NCBI GenBank assembly: GCA_030427585.1
Contig: JAUIBW010000005.1
Span: forward strand, 153,071-217,070
Direction of reading: 5' to 3'
DNA from: Bacteroidia bacterium
Lineage (GTDB): Bacteria; Bacteroidota; Bacteroidia; Flavobacteriales; Flavobacteriaceae
DNA length: 64,000 bases
The notes under the pieces were generated by a model. The model saw only the letters and a list, made by a program, of their open reading frames with translations, did no database searches and had not been told where the DNA came from. This document shows, one piece after another, positions 26,192-34,675 of this stretch (position 1 is its first letter; the number at the start of each line of letters is the position of its first letter). Position numbers and translations under genes: made by a program.

Positions 26192-27412
26192 TTATAGAGA
26201 TAATCCAAAAGGATCATCAATAGAATGCGCAGGTTGTGTAAACCATTTTGGTCCTTCTTCGGTCATATAGATATGATCTTCTAATCTAATTCCAAACTCA
26301 TTAGACACACATATCATAGGTTCATTACTAAAACACATTCCAGGGGTAAGAATTGCATCTTCATGTCTAGCTATATATGGCCATTCGTGGATATCCAACC
26401 CAATACCGTGACCAGTGCGGTGCGGTAGCCCCGGTAATTTATAATCAGGCCCCAGTCCTTTGGCCTCTAACGTTTTTCTTGAGGCATTATCTATTACAGA
26501 ACATGGTTTTCCTAATTGAGCAGCTGCAAATGCAGAAAGTTGAGTTTCTTTCTCGAGATTCCATATTTTACGTTGTAACTCACTAATTTCACCATATACA
26601 TATGTTCTGGTAATATCTGAAATATAATCATGCAGGACACATCCTGTATCAATTAATACTATTTCGTTTTCTTCTAAGTTTTTTGGTGCTTTTACCCCAT
26701 GCGGAAAAGAGGAATCTACTCCGAATAACACAATACAAAAATATGACCCCGAAGGAATACCGTATCGTTTATGAGCTTCATTAATAAAATCAGTAACCTC
26801 TTTGGCACTGATTCCCGGTTTCAATATTCTTGCTGCAGCCTTTTGTACTTCCATCGTAATATCCATTGCAGTTTGCATGATGGCAATTTCTGCTTCAGAT
26901 TTTATCATTCGACACTCGGCAGTAATTGGTTTAGCATTAATTAGATTGTAATTGGATTGTTCTTTTAGAATTCCGTCAATAATAAAAAAGGGAGTTGCTT
27001 CATCCATAGCTACATCCTTACCTTTAATATTTTTCTTGTCGAGAATATTCACAAATAAGGCATATGGGCTTTCATGTTCTTCCCAGCAATGAACGGAGCC
27101 TTTTATTACCATGAAATCTAAAATAGTGCCTTCTTCAAACCGAGGGCCTATATAATGTACTTCTCCATCAGGAAATAGCAATGCTCCCACCATTCGCTCA
27201 CTTGGGTTCCATCGCATTCCTGTAAAGTAAAATAAGTTTGTTCCTGCATGCAGATATACTGCAGGAATCTCTTGCTTTTTCATGAGATCACAAGCTTTAT
27301 CTATTCTGGCTTGAAATTCTTCTTTTTGAATGGGTTTTGCAAGATGAGCTTTTGGCTGTATCGCATTTAATTCTTTTTCGATGGTAGAACCACCTATTCC
27401 TAGTGCATTCAT
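26192..27412 (-). CDS. M24 family Xaa-Pro peptidase (creatinase/prolidase fold)
   Basis: This 406-aa cytoplasmic protein has a creatinase-type N-domain (residues ~30-160) and a pita-bread M24 domain. The metal ligands are visible: IDTGCVLHDYISDITRTY (two Asp), GHGIGLDIHEWP (His), CFSNEPMI (Glu) and GIRLEDHIY (Glu). It would remove residues N-terminal to proline, or cleave X-Pro dipeptides, with a dimetal site. It lies 26 bp downstream of a second M24 gene on the same strand, and both sit among hydroxyproline catabolic genes, so peptides from collagen-like protein are likely substrates. Confidence 0.9.
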   Translation of the reverse strand: MNALGIGGSTIEKELNAIQPKAHLAKPIQKEEFQARIDKACDLMKKQEIPAVYLHAGTNLFYFTGMRWNPSERMVGALLFPDGEVHYIGPRFEEGTILDFMVIKGSVHCWEEHESPYALFVNILDKKNIKGKDVAMDEATPFFIIDGILKEQSNYNLINAKPITAECRMIKSEAEIAIMQTAMDITMEVQKAAARILKPGISAKEVTDFINEAHKRYGIPSGSYFCIVLFGVDSSFPHGVKAPKNLEENEIVLIDTGCVLHDYISDITRTYVYGEISELQRKIWNLEKETQLSAFAAAQLGKPCSVIDNASRKTLEAKGLGPDYKLPGLPHRTGHGIGLDIHEWPYIARHEDAILTPGMCFSNEPMICVSNEFGIRLEDHIYMTEEGPKWFTQPAHSIDDPFGLSL

Positions 27413-27438
27413 ACTATATATTTTTATAAGATGTACTG

Positions 27439-28731
27439 CTATGCAGTCATCAACTTTTCAATTTCTTCAATTTCTATAGGCATCGCTTGTGTGAGATTTA
27501 TATTTCCTGTTTCTGTAATAAGATAATCATTCTCGAGGCGACAACCTATTCCTTCTTCGGGGATATAAATACCAGGCTCACAAGTAAGTACCATTCCCGA
27601 TTCTAAAGGCCTGGAGTACAAACCGACATCGTGAACATCTAATCCAAGATGATGTGCCGTACCATGCATAAAATACTTTTTATACAAAGGTTTATCCGGG
27701 TTTTGAGTAGCAACTTCAGAAGGATCAAGAACTCCAATTTTGATCAGTTGGTCTTCGACCAAACTAGCCATTTGTTTTTCATAATCTGCTGGGATAACCC
27801 CCGGCTTAAGTAACTTACTCCCTTCTTTTAAGCAATGTAATACTGCTGTATACACTTCTTTTTGTCGATCAGAAAATTTACCATTTACAGGAATACAACG
27901 TGTAGTATCACTATTATAATTACCATAGCAAATCCCAAAGTCTAGAAGTATCATATCGCCATCCCGACAGGTATTATCATTAGTATTATAATGTAATGCA
28001 CAAGCATTTTTTCCTGAAGCAACAATAGGTTTAAAAGCATGTCTTGTCCCTCCATTTTTAAGGAGTGCATACGTTAATTCTGCTTCTAATTCATATTCCT
28101 TACAGTTAGGTTTTACTGCTTTGAGTACCCTATAAAAACCTTCGATACTAATATCTGCTGCTTTTTGTATTTGTGCTACTTCTTCATTTGATTTAACAGG
28201 GCGTAAAGCTCTTGTAATTTTGGCGGCTCGATGATACTGGTGCAAAGGATATTTTTCTTTACACCAGTTAATCATTCGATCCTGTTGTGTTTGTTTGTTA
28301 TGTGTAATTCGCTTTATATGTTCATTATGTCCTAAATAAAAACCATCTGCTTCGAAGGCCATTAATTGAAGTATTTTTTCAAAATCATGTACCCATTCTA
28401 TTCGTTGGACTCCTGAAATCTGACCAGCTTCTTCTTTGGTTAATTTTTCACCATCCCAGATTTTGATATGCTCATTCGTTTCTTTTATGAACAAAACCTC
28501 TCTGTTTTCGGGTTTATAAGCATCTGGATATAATACCAATATTGTTTCTTCCTGATCTATTCCTGACAAATAAAATAAATCATTGTTTTGGGCAAACCCC
28601 ATAACATCATCTGCATTGGTATGCATGATATCGTTAGATGTTAGAATAGTAATCATATTTTCGAGAGTTTTGGAAGCAAAATTATTTCGGTTCTGTTTAA
28701 AAACGGTATTTGGTAAGTTTTTGTAACGCAT
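27439..28731 (-). CDS. Aminopeptidase P-type Xaa-Pro aminopeptidase
   Basis: This 430-aa protein has an AMP_N-type N-terminal domain (NRNNFASKTLENMITILTSN, LFYLSGIDQEETILVLYPDA) followed by the M24 catalytic domain. The metal ligands lie in LLDFGICYGNYNSDTTRCIP, HGTAHHLGLDVHD, EPGIYIPEEGI and CRLENDYLI. The full AMP_N domain makes this closer to PepP than the neighbouring M24 protein. It releases N-terminal residues before proline. It is transcribed with the next gene (26-bp gap) and separated by a terminator from the dehydrogenase gene upstream. Confidence 0.9.
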   Translation of the reverse strand: MRYKNLPNTVFKQNRNNFASKTLENMITILTSNDIMHTNADDVMGFAQNNDLFYLSGIDQEETILVLYPDAYKPENREVLFIKETNEHIKIWDGEKLTKEEAGQISGVQRIEWVHDFEKILQLMAFEADGFYLGHNEHIKRITHNKQTQQDRMINWCKEKYPLHQYHRAAKITRALRPVKSNEEVAQIQKAADISIEGFYRVLKAVKPNCKEYELEAELTYALLKNGGTRHAFKPIVASGKNACALHYNTNDNTCRDGDMILLDFGICYGNYNSDTTRCIPVNGKFSDRQKEVYTAVLHCLKEGSKLLKPGVIPADYEKQMASLVEDQLIKIGVLDPSEVATQNPDKPLYKKYFMHGTAHHLGLDVHDVGLYSRPLESGMVLTCEPGIYIPEEGIGCRLENDYLITETGNINLTQAMPIEIEEIEKLMTA

Positions 28732-28905
28732 ATTAGAAATTCTATCCGAATAAAATGATTAATAGTTATTTTCCTGTTATACCTCTTCTTGTGTCATTAG
28801 TAAAGATACAGCCGTCAATTTATAAGTTGTTTTATTCATTTCATTCTTTTTTCTGTTTTTTTTGTAAATAAAATTCACTTCTACACCTTATTCTTTTATA
28901 AGTAA

Positions 28906-28943
28906 AACCAAAAGGGAGTGACAAAAATCACACCCTTTTGGTT
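28906..28943 (-). terminator. Terminator after the 2,5-dioxovalerate dehydrogenase gene
   Basis: AACCAAAAGGG (28906-28916) pairs with CCCTTTTGGTT (28933-28943), with inner GTGA/TCAC, and the minus strand then reads TTTTACT. It lies 68 bp after the dehydrogenase stop codon. Confidence 0.75.
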
Positions 28944-29010
28944 ATAAATTTAACAATACCAACCAACATTTAAACAGATTATTTTTAGAGTATTGTTCTA
29001 GAATCAAAAC

Positions 29011-30594
29011 TTATACTTTTGCATTAGAATAAGCTCCGTCTACAGTCCTGATGACCTCATCAGGGTTTTCATTTTTAAGTGCATTTGGGAGCAATTCGTT
29101 TGGCCAATCCTGATAGCTAAATGGTCTTATCCATCGCTTAATAGCATTTGTTCCTACGGCAGAAAACCTGGAGTCTGACGATGCTGGATATGGCCCTCCA
29201 TGGGTCATAGATGGGCAAACTTCTACTCCGGTTGGGACTCCATTAAAAATGATACGTCCAACTCTATCCTGAAGTGCATCAACGATATTCCCTAAGTTTT
29301 GATATTCTGATTTTTCTGCCAGAATAGTTCCTGTTAATTGCCCTTCGAGGTTATTAATGATCTCAACAAGTTCTGCTTCGTCTTTGCATCTAACCACTAA
29401 TGAAAAAGGGCCAAAAACTTCCTGGTGCATTTTTGGATTGGTTAAAAAATCGGCTCCAGAAACAGCAGAAATTTGAGTAGGGGCAAAATTGGGTTCTACT
29501 TCTTCGGTTAAAGAGGCTACGACTTCTACTCCTGATTGAGAAGATATGGTAGCTCTATTTTCTACAAAGTCTCTTTTTATATTAGGGTGCAACATACACT
29601 GGGGAGCTATTGCAGTACTTTTTTCTGCAAGGTCTTTGATAAAGCTTCTGGTGTTATCACCATCTATTGTTAGGATCAATCCAGGATTTGTACAGAACTG
29701 ACCAGTACCAACTGTAATAGAATTAGCATACGTAGTTGCTATTTCGTCTGCTCTTTTGGCAATTGCTTCGGGTGTAATAATTACAGGGTTAATACTTCCC
29801 ATTTCTGCAAAAACAGGAATTGGTTCTTCTCTGTTTGCCGCCAGATTAAATAAAGCTCTTCCTCCCGAGATACTTCCTGTAAAACCAACAGCTTTTACTT
29901 TTGGATGCTTTACCAGGGCAGCTCCTACTACTCTTCCGCTTCCTGTAATATTTGAAAAAACGCCATTTGGCATTCCTGTTTTTTCGGCTGCTTTGATGAT
30001 AGCAGATGATACCAGTTCTCCTGTTCCCGAGTGCATGGCATGAGACTTAACAATTACCGGGCATCCCGAAGCTAGTGCACTGGCAGTATCTCCTCCTGCA
30101 GTAGAAAATGCCAAAGGAAAATTACTGGCTGCAAATACCACTACTGGCCCCAAAGGAATATTAGTTTTTCTAATATCAGGTTTAGGTGCAGGTGTGCGGT
30201 TAGCATCTGCCGAATCGATTGTATTTTCTCGCCACTCTTCATTAGAGATTAGTTCTGCAAAAGAACGTAATTGAAAAACCGTTCGACCTCTTTCTCCTAT
30301 TGCTCTTCCTTCTGGCAAACCAGTTTCTGAGGTATATGCCTGAATCAATTCATCGTCTAAAGCCAAAATCTCATCTGCAATCGCATGTAAAAATTCTGCT
30401 CTTTTAGTTCCTGCAACATTTCTATATTCTTTAAAAGCCTGATGTGCTAGCTCTGTAGCTTCATTTACTTCTCCTAAAGTAGCCTCATAAAACTCGTATT
30501 CGTTCTCAATATTTAATTTTGGGTTGAATGTTTTACGAGAAACGGATCCTGTTGCCGATAATCTGTTTCCTATATAATTTTTTCCGGTTATCAT
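29011..30594 (-). CDS. 2,5-dioxovalerate (alpha-ketoglutaric semialdehyde) dehydrogenase
   Basis: This 527-aa aldehyde dehydrogenase is of the NADP-dependent KGSADH branch, slightly longer than classical ALDHs. It shows GPVVVFAASNFPLAFSTAGG and VGFTGSISGGRALFN, the catalytic Glu in VFAEMGSINPV and the catalytic Cys in TVGTGQFCTNPGL. It oxidises alpha-ketoglutaric semialdehyde to 2-oxoglutarate, the last step of trans-4-hydroxyproline breakdown (and of some sugar pathways). The aldolase-family gene immediately upstream on the same strand would make its substrate. Confidence 0.9.
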   Translation of the reverse strand: MITGKNYIGNRLSATGSVSRKTFNPKLNIENEYEFYEATLGEVNEATELAHQAFKEYRNVAGTKRAEFLHAIADEILALDDELIQAYTSETGLPEGRAIGERGRTVFQLRSFAELISNEEWRENTIDSADANRTPAPKPDIRKTNIPLGPVVVFAASNFPLAFSTAGGDTASALASGCPVIVKSHAMHSGTGELVSSAIIKAAEKTGMPNGVFSNITGSGRVVGAALVKHPKVKAVGFTGSISGGRALFNLAANREEPIPVFAEMGSINPVIITPEAIAKRADEIATTYANSITVGTGQFCTNPGLILTIDGDNTRSFIKDLAEKSTAIAPQCMLHPNIKRDFVENRATISSQSGVEVVASLTEEVEPNFAPTQISAVSGADFLTNPKMHQEVFGPFSLVVRCKDEAELVEIINNLEGQLTGTILAEKSEYQNLGNIVDALQDRVGRIIFNGVPTGVEVCPSMTHGGPYPASSDSRFSAVGTNAIKRWIRPFSYQDWPNELLPNALKNENPDEVIRTVDGAYSNAKV

Positions 30595-30679
30595 ATATAT
30601 TGGTTAATGGTTTTAATGTAAAATGAATTAATGATAAAATTGATTAAAGTAAAAACAAGGTATTTGGGGCAAAAAAAAT

Positions 30680-31609
30680 CTAACTCACTACAGCATTTAG
30701 TTCTTTATACTCTGGTAAAGTAGGCCTTGTTTTTAATCCATTTTCAATAATGCTAAGGACATTTTTACGTTCTTCACCAACAAGTGGTAACCTTGGTGCA
30801 CGTACATTTTCGGTACCGATTCCTGTAGCTACTTCTGCAAGTTTAATATTTTGTACTAGTTTTGCATTGATATCTAACTCTAGTAAGGGTAAAAACCATC
30901 TATATATTTCAAGAGCTTCCTTAATTCGTCCTACTTTTTGTAATTCGTAAATAGCAACAGTTTCTGCAGGAAAAGCATCTACAAGTCCGGCAACCCAACC
31001 GTCTGCTCCCATTAAGAGGCTCTCTAAGGCTAAAGTATCAACACCAGAAAGGATTTTGAGGCGATTACCGAATCTATTTTTGATTCTTGTAATATTAGAT
31101 ATATCTCTTGTAGATTCTTTTACTGCTTGTATATTATCCATTTCTAATAACTCTTCAAACATATCTAGAGTTACTTCAATTTTATAATCTACAGGATTAT
31201 TATATACCATAATTGGTAGCTCTGTACTTTTAGCTACTTCTTTAAAATACACTACTGTTTCGCGATCTCCTGCTTTGTAACGCATTGGAGGTAGCATCAT
31301 TAATCCCTGAGCTCCATCTTCTTTTGCTTTTGCAGCTGCATCGATTGCATTTTTGGTCGTTTGCTCTGCAATGTTCATAATTACAGGAACTCTGCCATTA
31401 ACAATGTCAACCGTCTTTTTTACCAAAGTTCTTTTTTCTGTATCACTTAATGTACTAGCCTCTCCCAGAGTTCCTCCCAGAATAATTCCATGAACTCCGG
31501 CTTCTAGTTGTGCATTGATATTAACTTCAAACATATCAAGGTCTAAAGTATCCTCATTAGTGAATTTAGTTGTTACTGCTGGCATTACGCCTTTCCAATT
31601 TATAGCCAT
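30680..31609 (-). CDS. DHDPS/NAL-family enzyme, probably 1-pyrroline-4-hydroxy-2-carboxylate deaminase
   Basis: This 309-aa TIM-barrel protein is of the dihydrodipicolinate synthase/N-acetylneuraminate lyase superfamily. It has GGTLGEASTLSDTEKRTLV (residues ~41-59), VYNNPVDYKIEV with the catalytic Tyr, and the Schiff-base Lys in QAVKESTRDISN. The lysine biosynthetic enzyme is usually shorter and not found beside an aldehyde dehydrogenase. Next to a KGSA dehydrogenase this subfamily deaminates pyrroline-4-hydroxy-2-carboxylate from cis-4-hydroxy-D-proline. The epimerase and D-hydroxyproline dehydrogenase of that route are not in the window. Confidence 0.82.
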   Translation of the reverse strand: MAINWKGVMPAVTTKFTNEDTLDLDMFEVNINAQLEAGVHGIILGGTLGEASTLSDTEKRTLVKKTVDIVNGRVPVIMNIAEQTTKNAIDAAAKAKEDGAQGLMMLPPMRYKAGDRETVVYFKEVAKSTELPIMVYNNPVDYKIEVTLDMFEELLEMDNIQAVKESTRDISNITRIKNRFGNRLKILSGVDTLALESLLMGADGWVAGLVDAFPAETVAIYELQKVGRIKEALEIYRWFLPLLELDINAKLVQNIKLAEVATGIGTENVRAPRLPLVGEERKNVLSIIENGLKTRPTLPEYKELNAVVS

Positions 31610-32482
31610 AATTGTGGTTTAATATTTCGGGTCAAATATACCATGAATTTAAGGTGTAAAGTACCTAGAAATTATCCATGTATGATACTAAATTAACCTA
31701 CATAGCGTTGAATATCGATTTTTTGATTAATATTCGTTCAGGTTCTAAGAAAAAGGAACCGTATTTTAATATTGCTTTATACATAAAATTCCCTCTCAAT
31801 TGACAGGCTAACTTGTCTATTAAGAGGGAAAGGACTATCACAAATTAAAAATGAGTTCTATATCTCTTAATTCACATCCCAGAATATTTTGGTAATCAAT
31901 TCATCTTCTCAATATTTGAAACAACGTTTGTTACGTTTGTACCATTAGTGTTATATTCTCTAATAGAATATTTTAGTACTAACCTTTACGTATTTTTCTT
32001 TAGATTTTAACAAATAAATAAAGATTACACAATCACTAAAATTAGATGCAGATTTTTATGAATAGTAAAAGAAGAAAATACTGCTCTAAATGAAATAATT
32101 AATACTTTTTTGAAGAGTATTCTAATTCTACAATATTTAGAAGATAAGAAGTACTATATCATAATATATCTACACGTAGTATAAATGTATCTATATATGA
32201 TGAGTAATTTAGATTGACTTAAATTGTCTAAAAAGCATCAATTTATAAGCTCTATGTATGAATAATCCTAAGAAAGTACTTTTTTATTCTATACATATCC
32301 TATAGGGCTATTATTTTTTTGGCATAAAAAACACTTTATAAAATGAACATATCTTCTTTTAAAAAGAAAAAAAACTAAAAAAAACTAAAAAAGAATAAAA
32401 ATCACTGAAATTAAGCGCAAAAAATGAAAACATATCTCGATACTGTAATTTTATTGCAACTAATAAAAACACAAACTTCACA
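31610..32482. other. Long intergenic region with one hairpin
   Basis: These 873 bp separate divergent genes. A site related to the one upstream of the reductase gene lies at 31683-31700. A hairpin at 31790-31828 (CCCTCTCAATTGACA with TGTCTATTAAGAGGG, imperfect) looks like a stray terminator. The remaining ~650 bp are very AT-rich with no supported gene. Confidence 0.5.
31683..31700 (-). promoter_or_regulatory. Candidate shared regulatory site upstream of the aldolase gene
   Basis: TGATACTAAATTAACCTA matches TGATACTATATTACCTA at 23991-24007 with one substitution and one gap. It lies ~75 bp upstream of the aldolase start, while the other lies ~75 bp upstream of the reductase start. Confidence 0.4.
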
Positions 32483-33658
32483 ATGAAAAATTACAAAAAA
32501 CACATGCTTTGGATAAGTATGTTATTGACAATGGTATTTGTATTCAAAATGAATGCACAACCTTTACATCAAACTACAAATAATGAAAATAATACCTTTT
32601 CTTCTCAAAGTAAACAAGCTTGTATCTGGGGTAACGATTTTCTTACTCCAAGAGTAGAATTTACAGATTTTGATGGATCAACTATTGGATCACAAATATT
32701 TAACCAGGTGATCCCTAATGCAGAAAGCTATATGCAACAACGCTGTCTGGATGTAGCTAAAATCTTGTATCGCAATTCTGCCGATGCGCCTAAGTTTAGG
32801 TTATTAAAATTCAATTTGAAAAATGAAGATTTTGTAGCTCATAAATTTGGAGATGGTGATCAAATGACCATAGAAGTGAGTACACAACATCTGGCAAAAA
32901 TCTATAGAGATTCGGGAAACAATTCGCAGGTTATAAAAGATGAAATCGATGGGATTCTATTTCACGAAGTAACTCATGGCTATAATTACTCCCCAACTAC
33001 AGGAGGAACATATGATGGTTCTTCTCCTTTTTGGGCTTATACAGAAGGTATAGCAGATGGGGTAAGGATATATGCAGGGTTTCATCAAACTAGAACTCCA
33101 GATGTAAATAATTCCAGAAAATGGTTAGGTGGATATACTACAACAGGATTTTTCTTACAGTACGTTACTCAAAAATATGACAAGAATTTTATCTATAAAT
33201 TTAATAAAGCTGCAAAAGACTTAGGAAACTCATGGTCTTTTGACAATGCTTTTAAAAATATTCTTGGAAAAGGTGTAGAAACAGTATGGAATGAATACAG
33301 AAACTATATCAATACTGGTAATACTCTCGATTATGACGGGGATTATCCATGGAGCCTGGATTGTGGTGGCAACAATCGAAACAATGTCCAAACAGTAGAA
33401 AATCAAAATCCAGAAGATGCTTTTAATCTAAAGTCATATCCTAACCCAATAAAGGATAAATTGCATTTTGTAAAACCACAAAATTTAAAAAGCACATCTT
33501 TACTTTTTGAAATTTATGACACTCAAGGTTCTCTAGTTTTTACAGAACATACTTCGGGAAGCGAACTAAATCTAGATCATTTAGAAAGTAAAATGTATTT
33601 TATAATTGTAAAACAAAATGGAAAAACCATATATAGAAATAGATTTATAAAGCGATAA
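32483..33658 (+). CDS. Secreted basic-secretory-protein (BSP) family metallopeptidase with T9SS sorting domain
   Basis: This 391-aa protein has a signal peptide ending ...FKMNAQ. The central domain (~60-270) is of the plant basic secretory protein family, with the zinc motif GILFHEVTHGYNYSP and FWAYTEGIADGVRIYAGFHQ. WLGGYTTTGFFLQYVTQKY and FIYKFNKAAKD are typical downstream segments. The last ~80 residues (LKSYPNPIKDKLHF, then FEIYDTQGSLVF and MYFIIVKQNGKTIYR) are a type A type IX secretion sorting domain. The protein is therefore exported to or beyond the cell surface, and is probably a protease that feeds the peptide-degradation genes nearby. Confidence 0.9.
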   Translation: MKNYKKHMLWISMLLTMVFVFKMNAQPLHQTTNNENNTFSSQSKQACIWGNDFLTPRVEFTDFDGSTIGSQIFNQVIPNAESYMQQRCLDVAKILYRNSADAPKFRLLKFNLKNEDFVAHKFGDGDQMTIEVSTQHLAKIYRDSGNNSQVIKDEIDGILFHEVTHGYNYSPTTGGTYDGSSPFWAYTEGIADGVRIYAGFHQTRTPDVNNSRKWLGGYTTTGFFLQYVTQKYDKNFIYKFNKAAKDLGNSWSFDNAFKNILGKGVETVWNEYRNYINTGNTLDYDGDYPWSLDCGGNNRNNVQTVENQNPEDAFNLKSYPNPIKDKLHFVKPQNLKSTSLLFEIYDTQGSLVFTEHTSGSELNLDHLESKMYFIIVKQNGKTIYRNRFIKR

Positions 33659-33695
33659 CATCGGTTCATACTATACCATAGTTAATTAGAATTGT

Positions 33696-33729
33696 AAAAA
33701 CACCTGCTACGTTATGTACAGGTGTTTTT
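33696..33729. terminator. Terminator after the BSP metallopeptidase gene
   Basis: AAAAACACCTG (33696-33706) pairs with CAGGTGTTTTT (33719-33729), followed by more T. It lies between convergent genes and touches the stop of the Lrp-family gene. Confidence 0.8.
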
Positions 33730-34199
33730 TATAAATAATATTCTGAAGTGTGTTTAATCACCTTTAATGAAAAAGTAGTGTTTAGAACTCCGATATTATC
33801 GATTTTTGATAATTTAGAACGCATAAATTCATGATATTCTTCTAAGCTTGGCATATTGATTTTTAGTAAAAAGTCTACCTGGCCTGCCATATGAAAGCAC
33901 TCTTGAACTTCTTTCAAATTTTTTATTTGATTTTCAAACTTATCAATAAATGATTCTCCATGAGATTGTAAAGATACCTGGCAAAACGCTGTAATAGGCA
34001 GACCAACCATATTCTTATTTACAATTGCAACGTATTTTTCTATATACCCTTTACTTTCTAAGCGTTTTATCCTTTCATATATAGGAGAAACAGTTAAGTT
34101 TAAAAGATTCGCTATTTCCTTCGCAGTTTTTTTAGAATCTCTTTGAAGGATACGCAAAATAGTTTTGTCTGTGTTATCTAACATTTCCATAGTATTCAT
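33729..34199 (-). CDS. Lrp/AsnC family transcriptional regulator
   Basis: This 156-aa protein has an N-terminal winged HTH (DKTILRILQRDSKKTAKEIA, NLTVSPIYERIKRLESKGYI) and a C-terminal RAM/ACT-like effector domain (GLPITAFCQVSLQSHGES, MAGQVDFLLKINMPSLEEYH). The family senses amino acids and often controls their catabolism. It stands next to proline-peptide and hydroxyproline genes, so one of those amino acids is a reasonable ligand, though unproven. The start could be any of the Met codons 1, 4 or 6. Confidence 0.9.
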   Translation of the reverse strand: MNTMEMLDNTDKTILRILQRDSKKTAKEIANLLNLTVSPIYERIKRLESKGYIEKYVAIVNKNMVGLPITAFCQVSLQSHGESFIDKFENQIKNLKEVQECFHMAGQVDFLLKINMPSLEEYHEFMRSKLSKIDNIGVLNTTFSLKVIKHTSEYYL

Positions 34200-34675
34200 A
34201 TAATTATACTAAACAGATAAAAATACTGTAATTTTTAAAAAAATAAGATTTTTTTATTACAATTATACATTTATTCAATCTATTTAACCAAACATACTCA
34301 TATTAAAGAAACAGATCATAAAATCTAATATAAGTGAATTTTATATAAAATTAACACTTTAAATACATTAAACCGGCAAAAAAACATACATATACTTACT
34401 TTTATTAAAAAAGAAGCAGAATTTTAACATGAAAAAAAACTTAATAAAGCAATAATACATATCGCGAAAAGATAAAAAAACTTTATAAATTAATTTTTGC
34501 CATAAAAATCACTAATATTTATATCAAAATACAAATATTAGTCTTCATATTATAAATTTGAAAACAACAATAATACTCTTAATCATAATACATTATTAAT
34601 CTTTTAGAAACACAAATTGATTAAGAGTTTATTAGAGAAATCAGCAGTCAAATTATTAACTAAACCAATTTTAAT
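34200..34675. other. Intergenic region upstream of susC
   Basis: These 476 bp are very AT-rich. TAAATTTG at 34553-34560 matches the TAnnTTTG -7 element of Bacteroidota, about 115 bp before the susC start, but a TTG at the right distance upstream is not clear. No gene is seen. Confidence 0.4.

Noticed and set aside
28777..28839. 20-codon minus-strand ORF upstream of the aminopeptidase P gene
   Set aside because: It is too short, with no codon pattern or downstream attenuator to suggest a leader peptide.
30680..31609. Dihydrodipicolinate synthase (dapA) of lysine synthesis
   Set aside because: The fold fits, but the gene is paired with a 2,5-dioxovalerate dehydrogenase and hydroxyproline genes, so the deaminase role is more likely.
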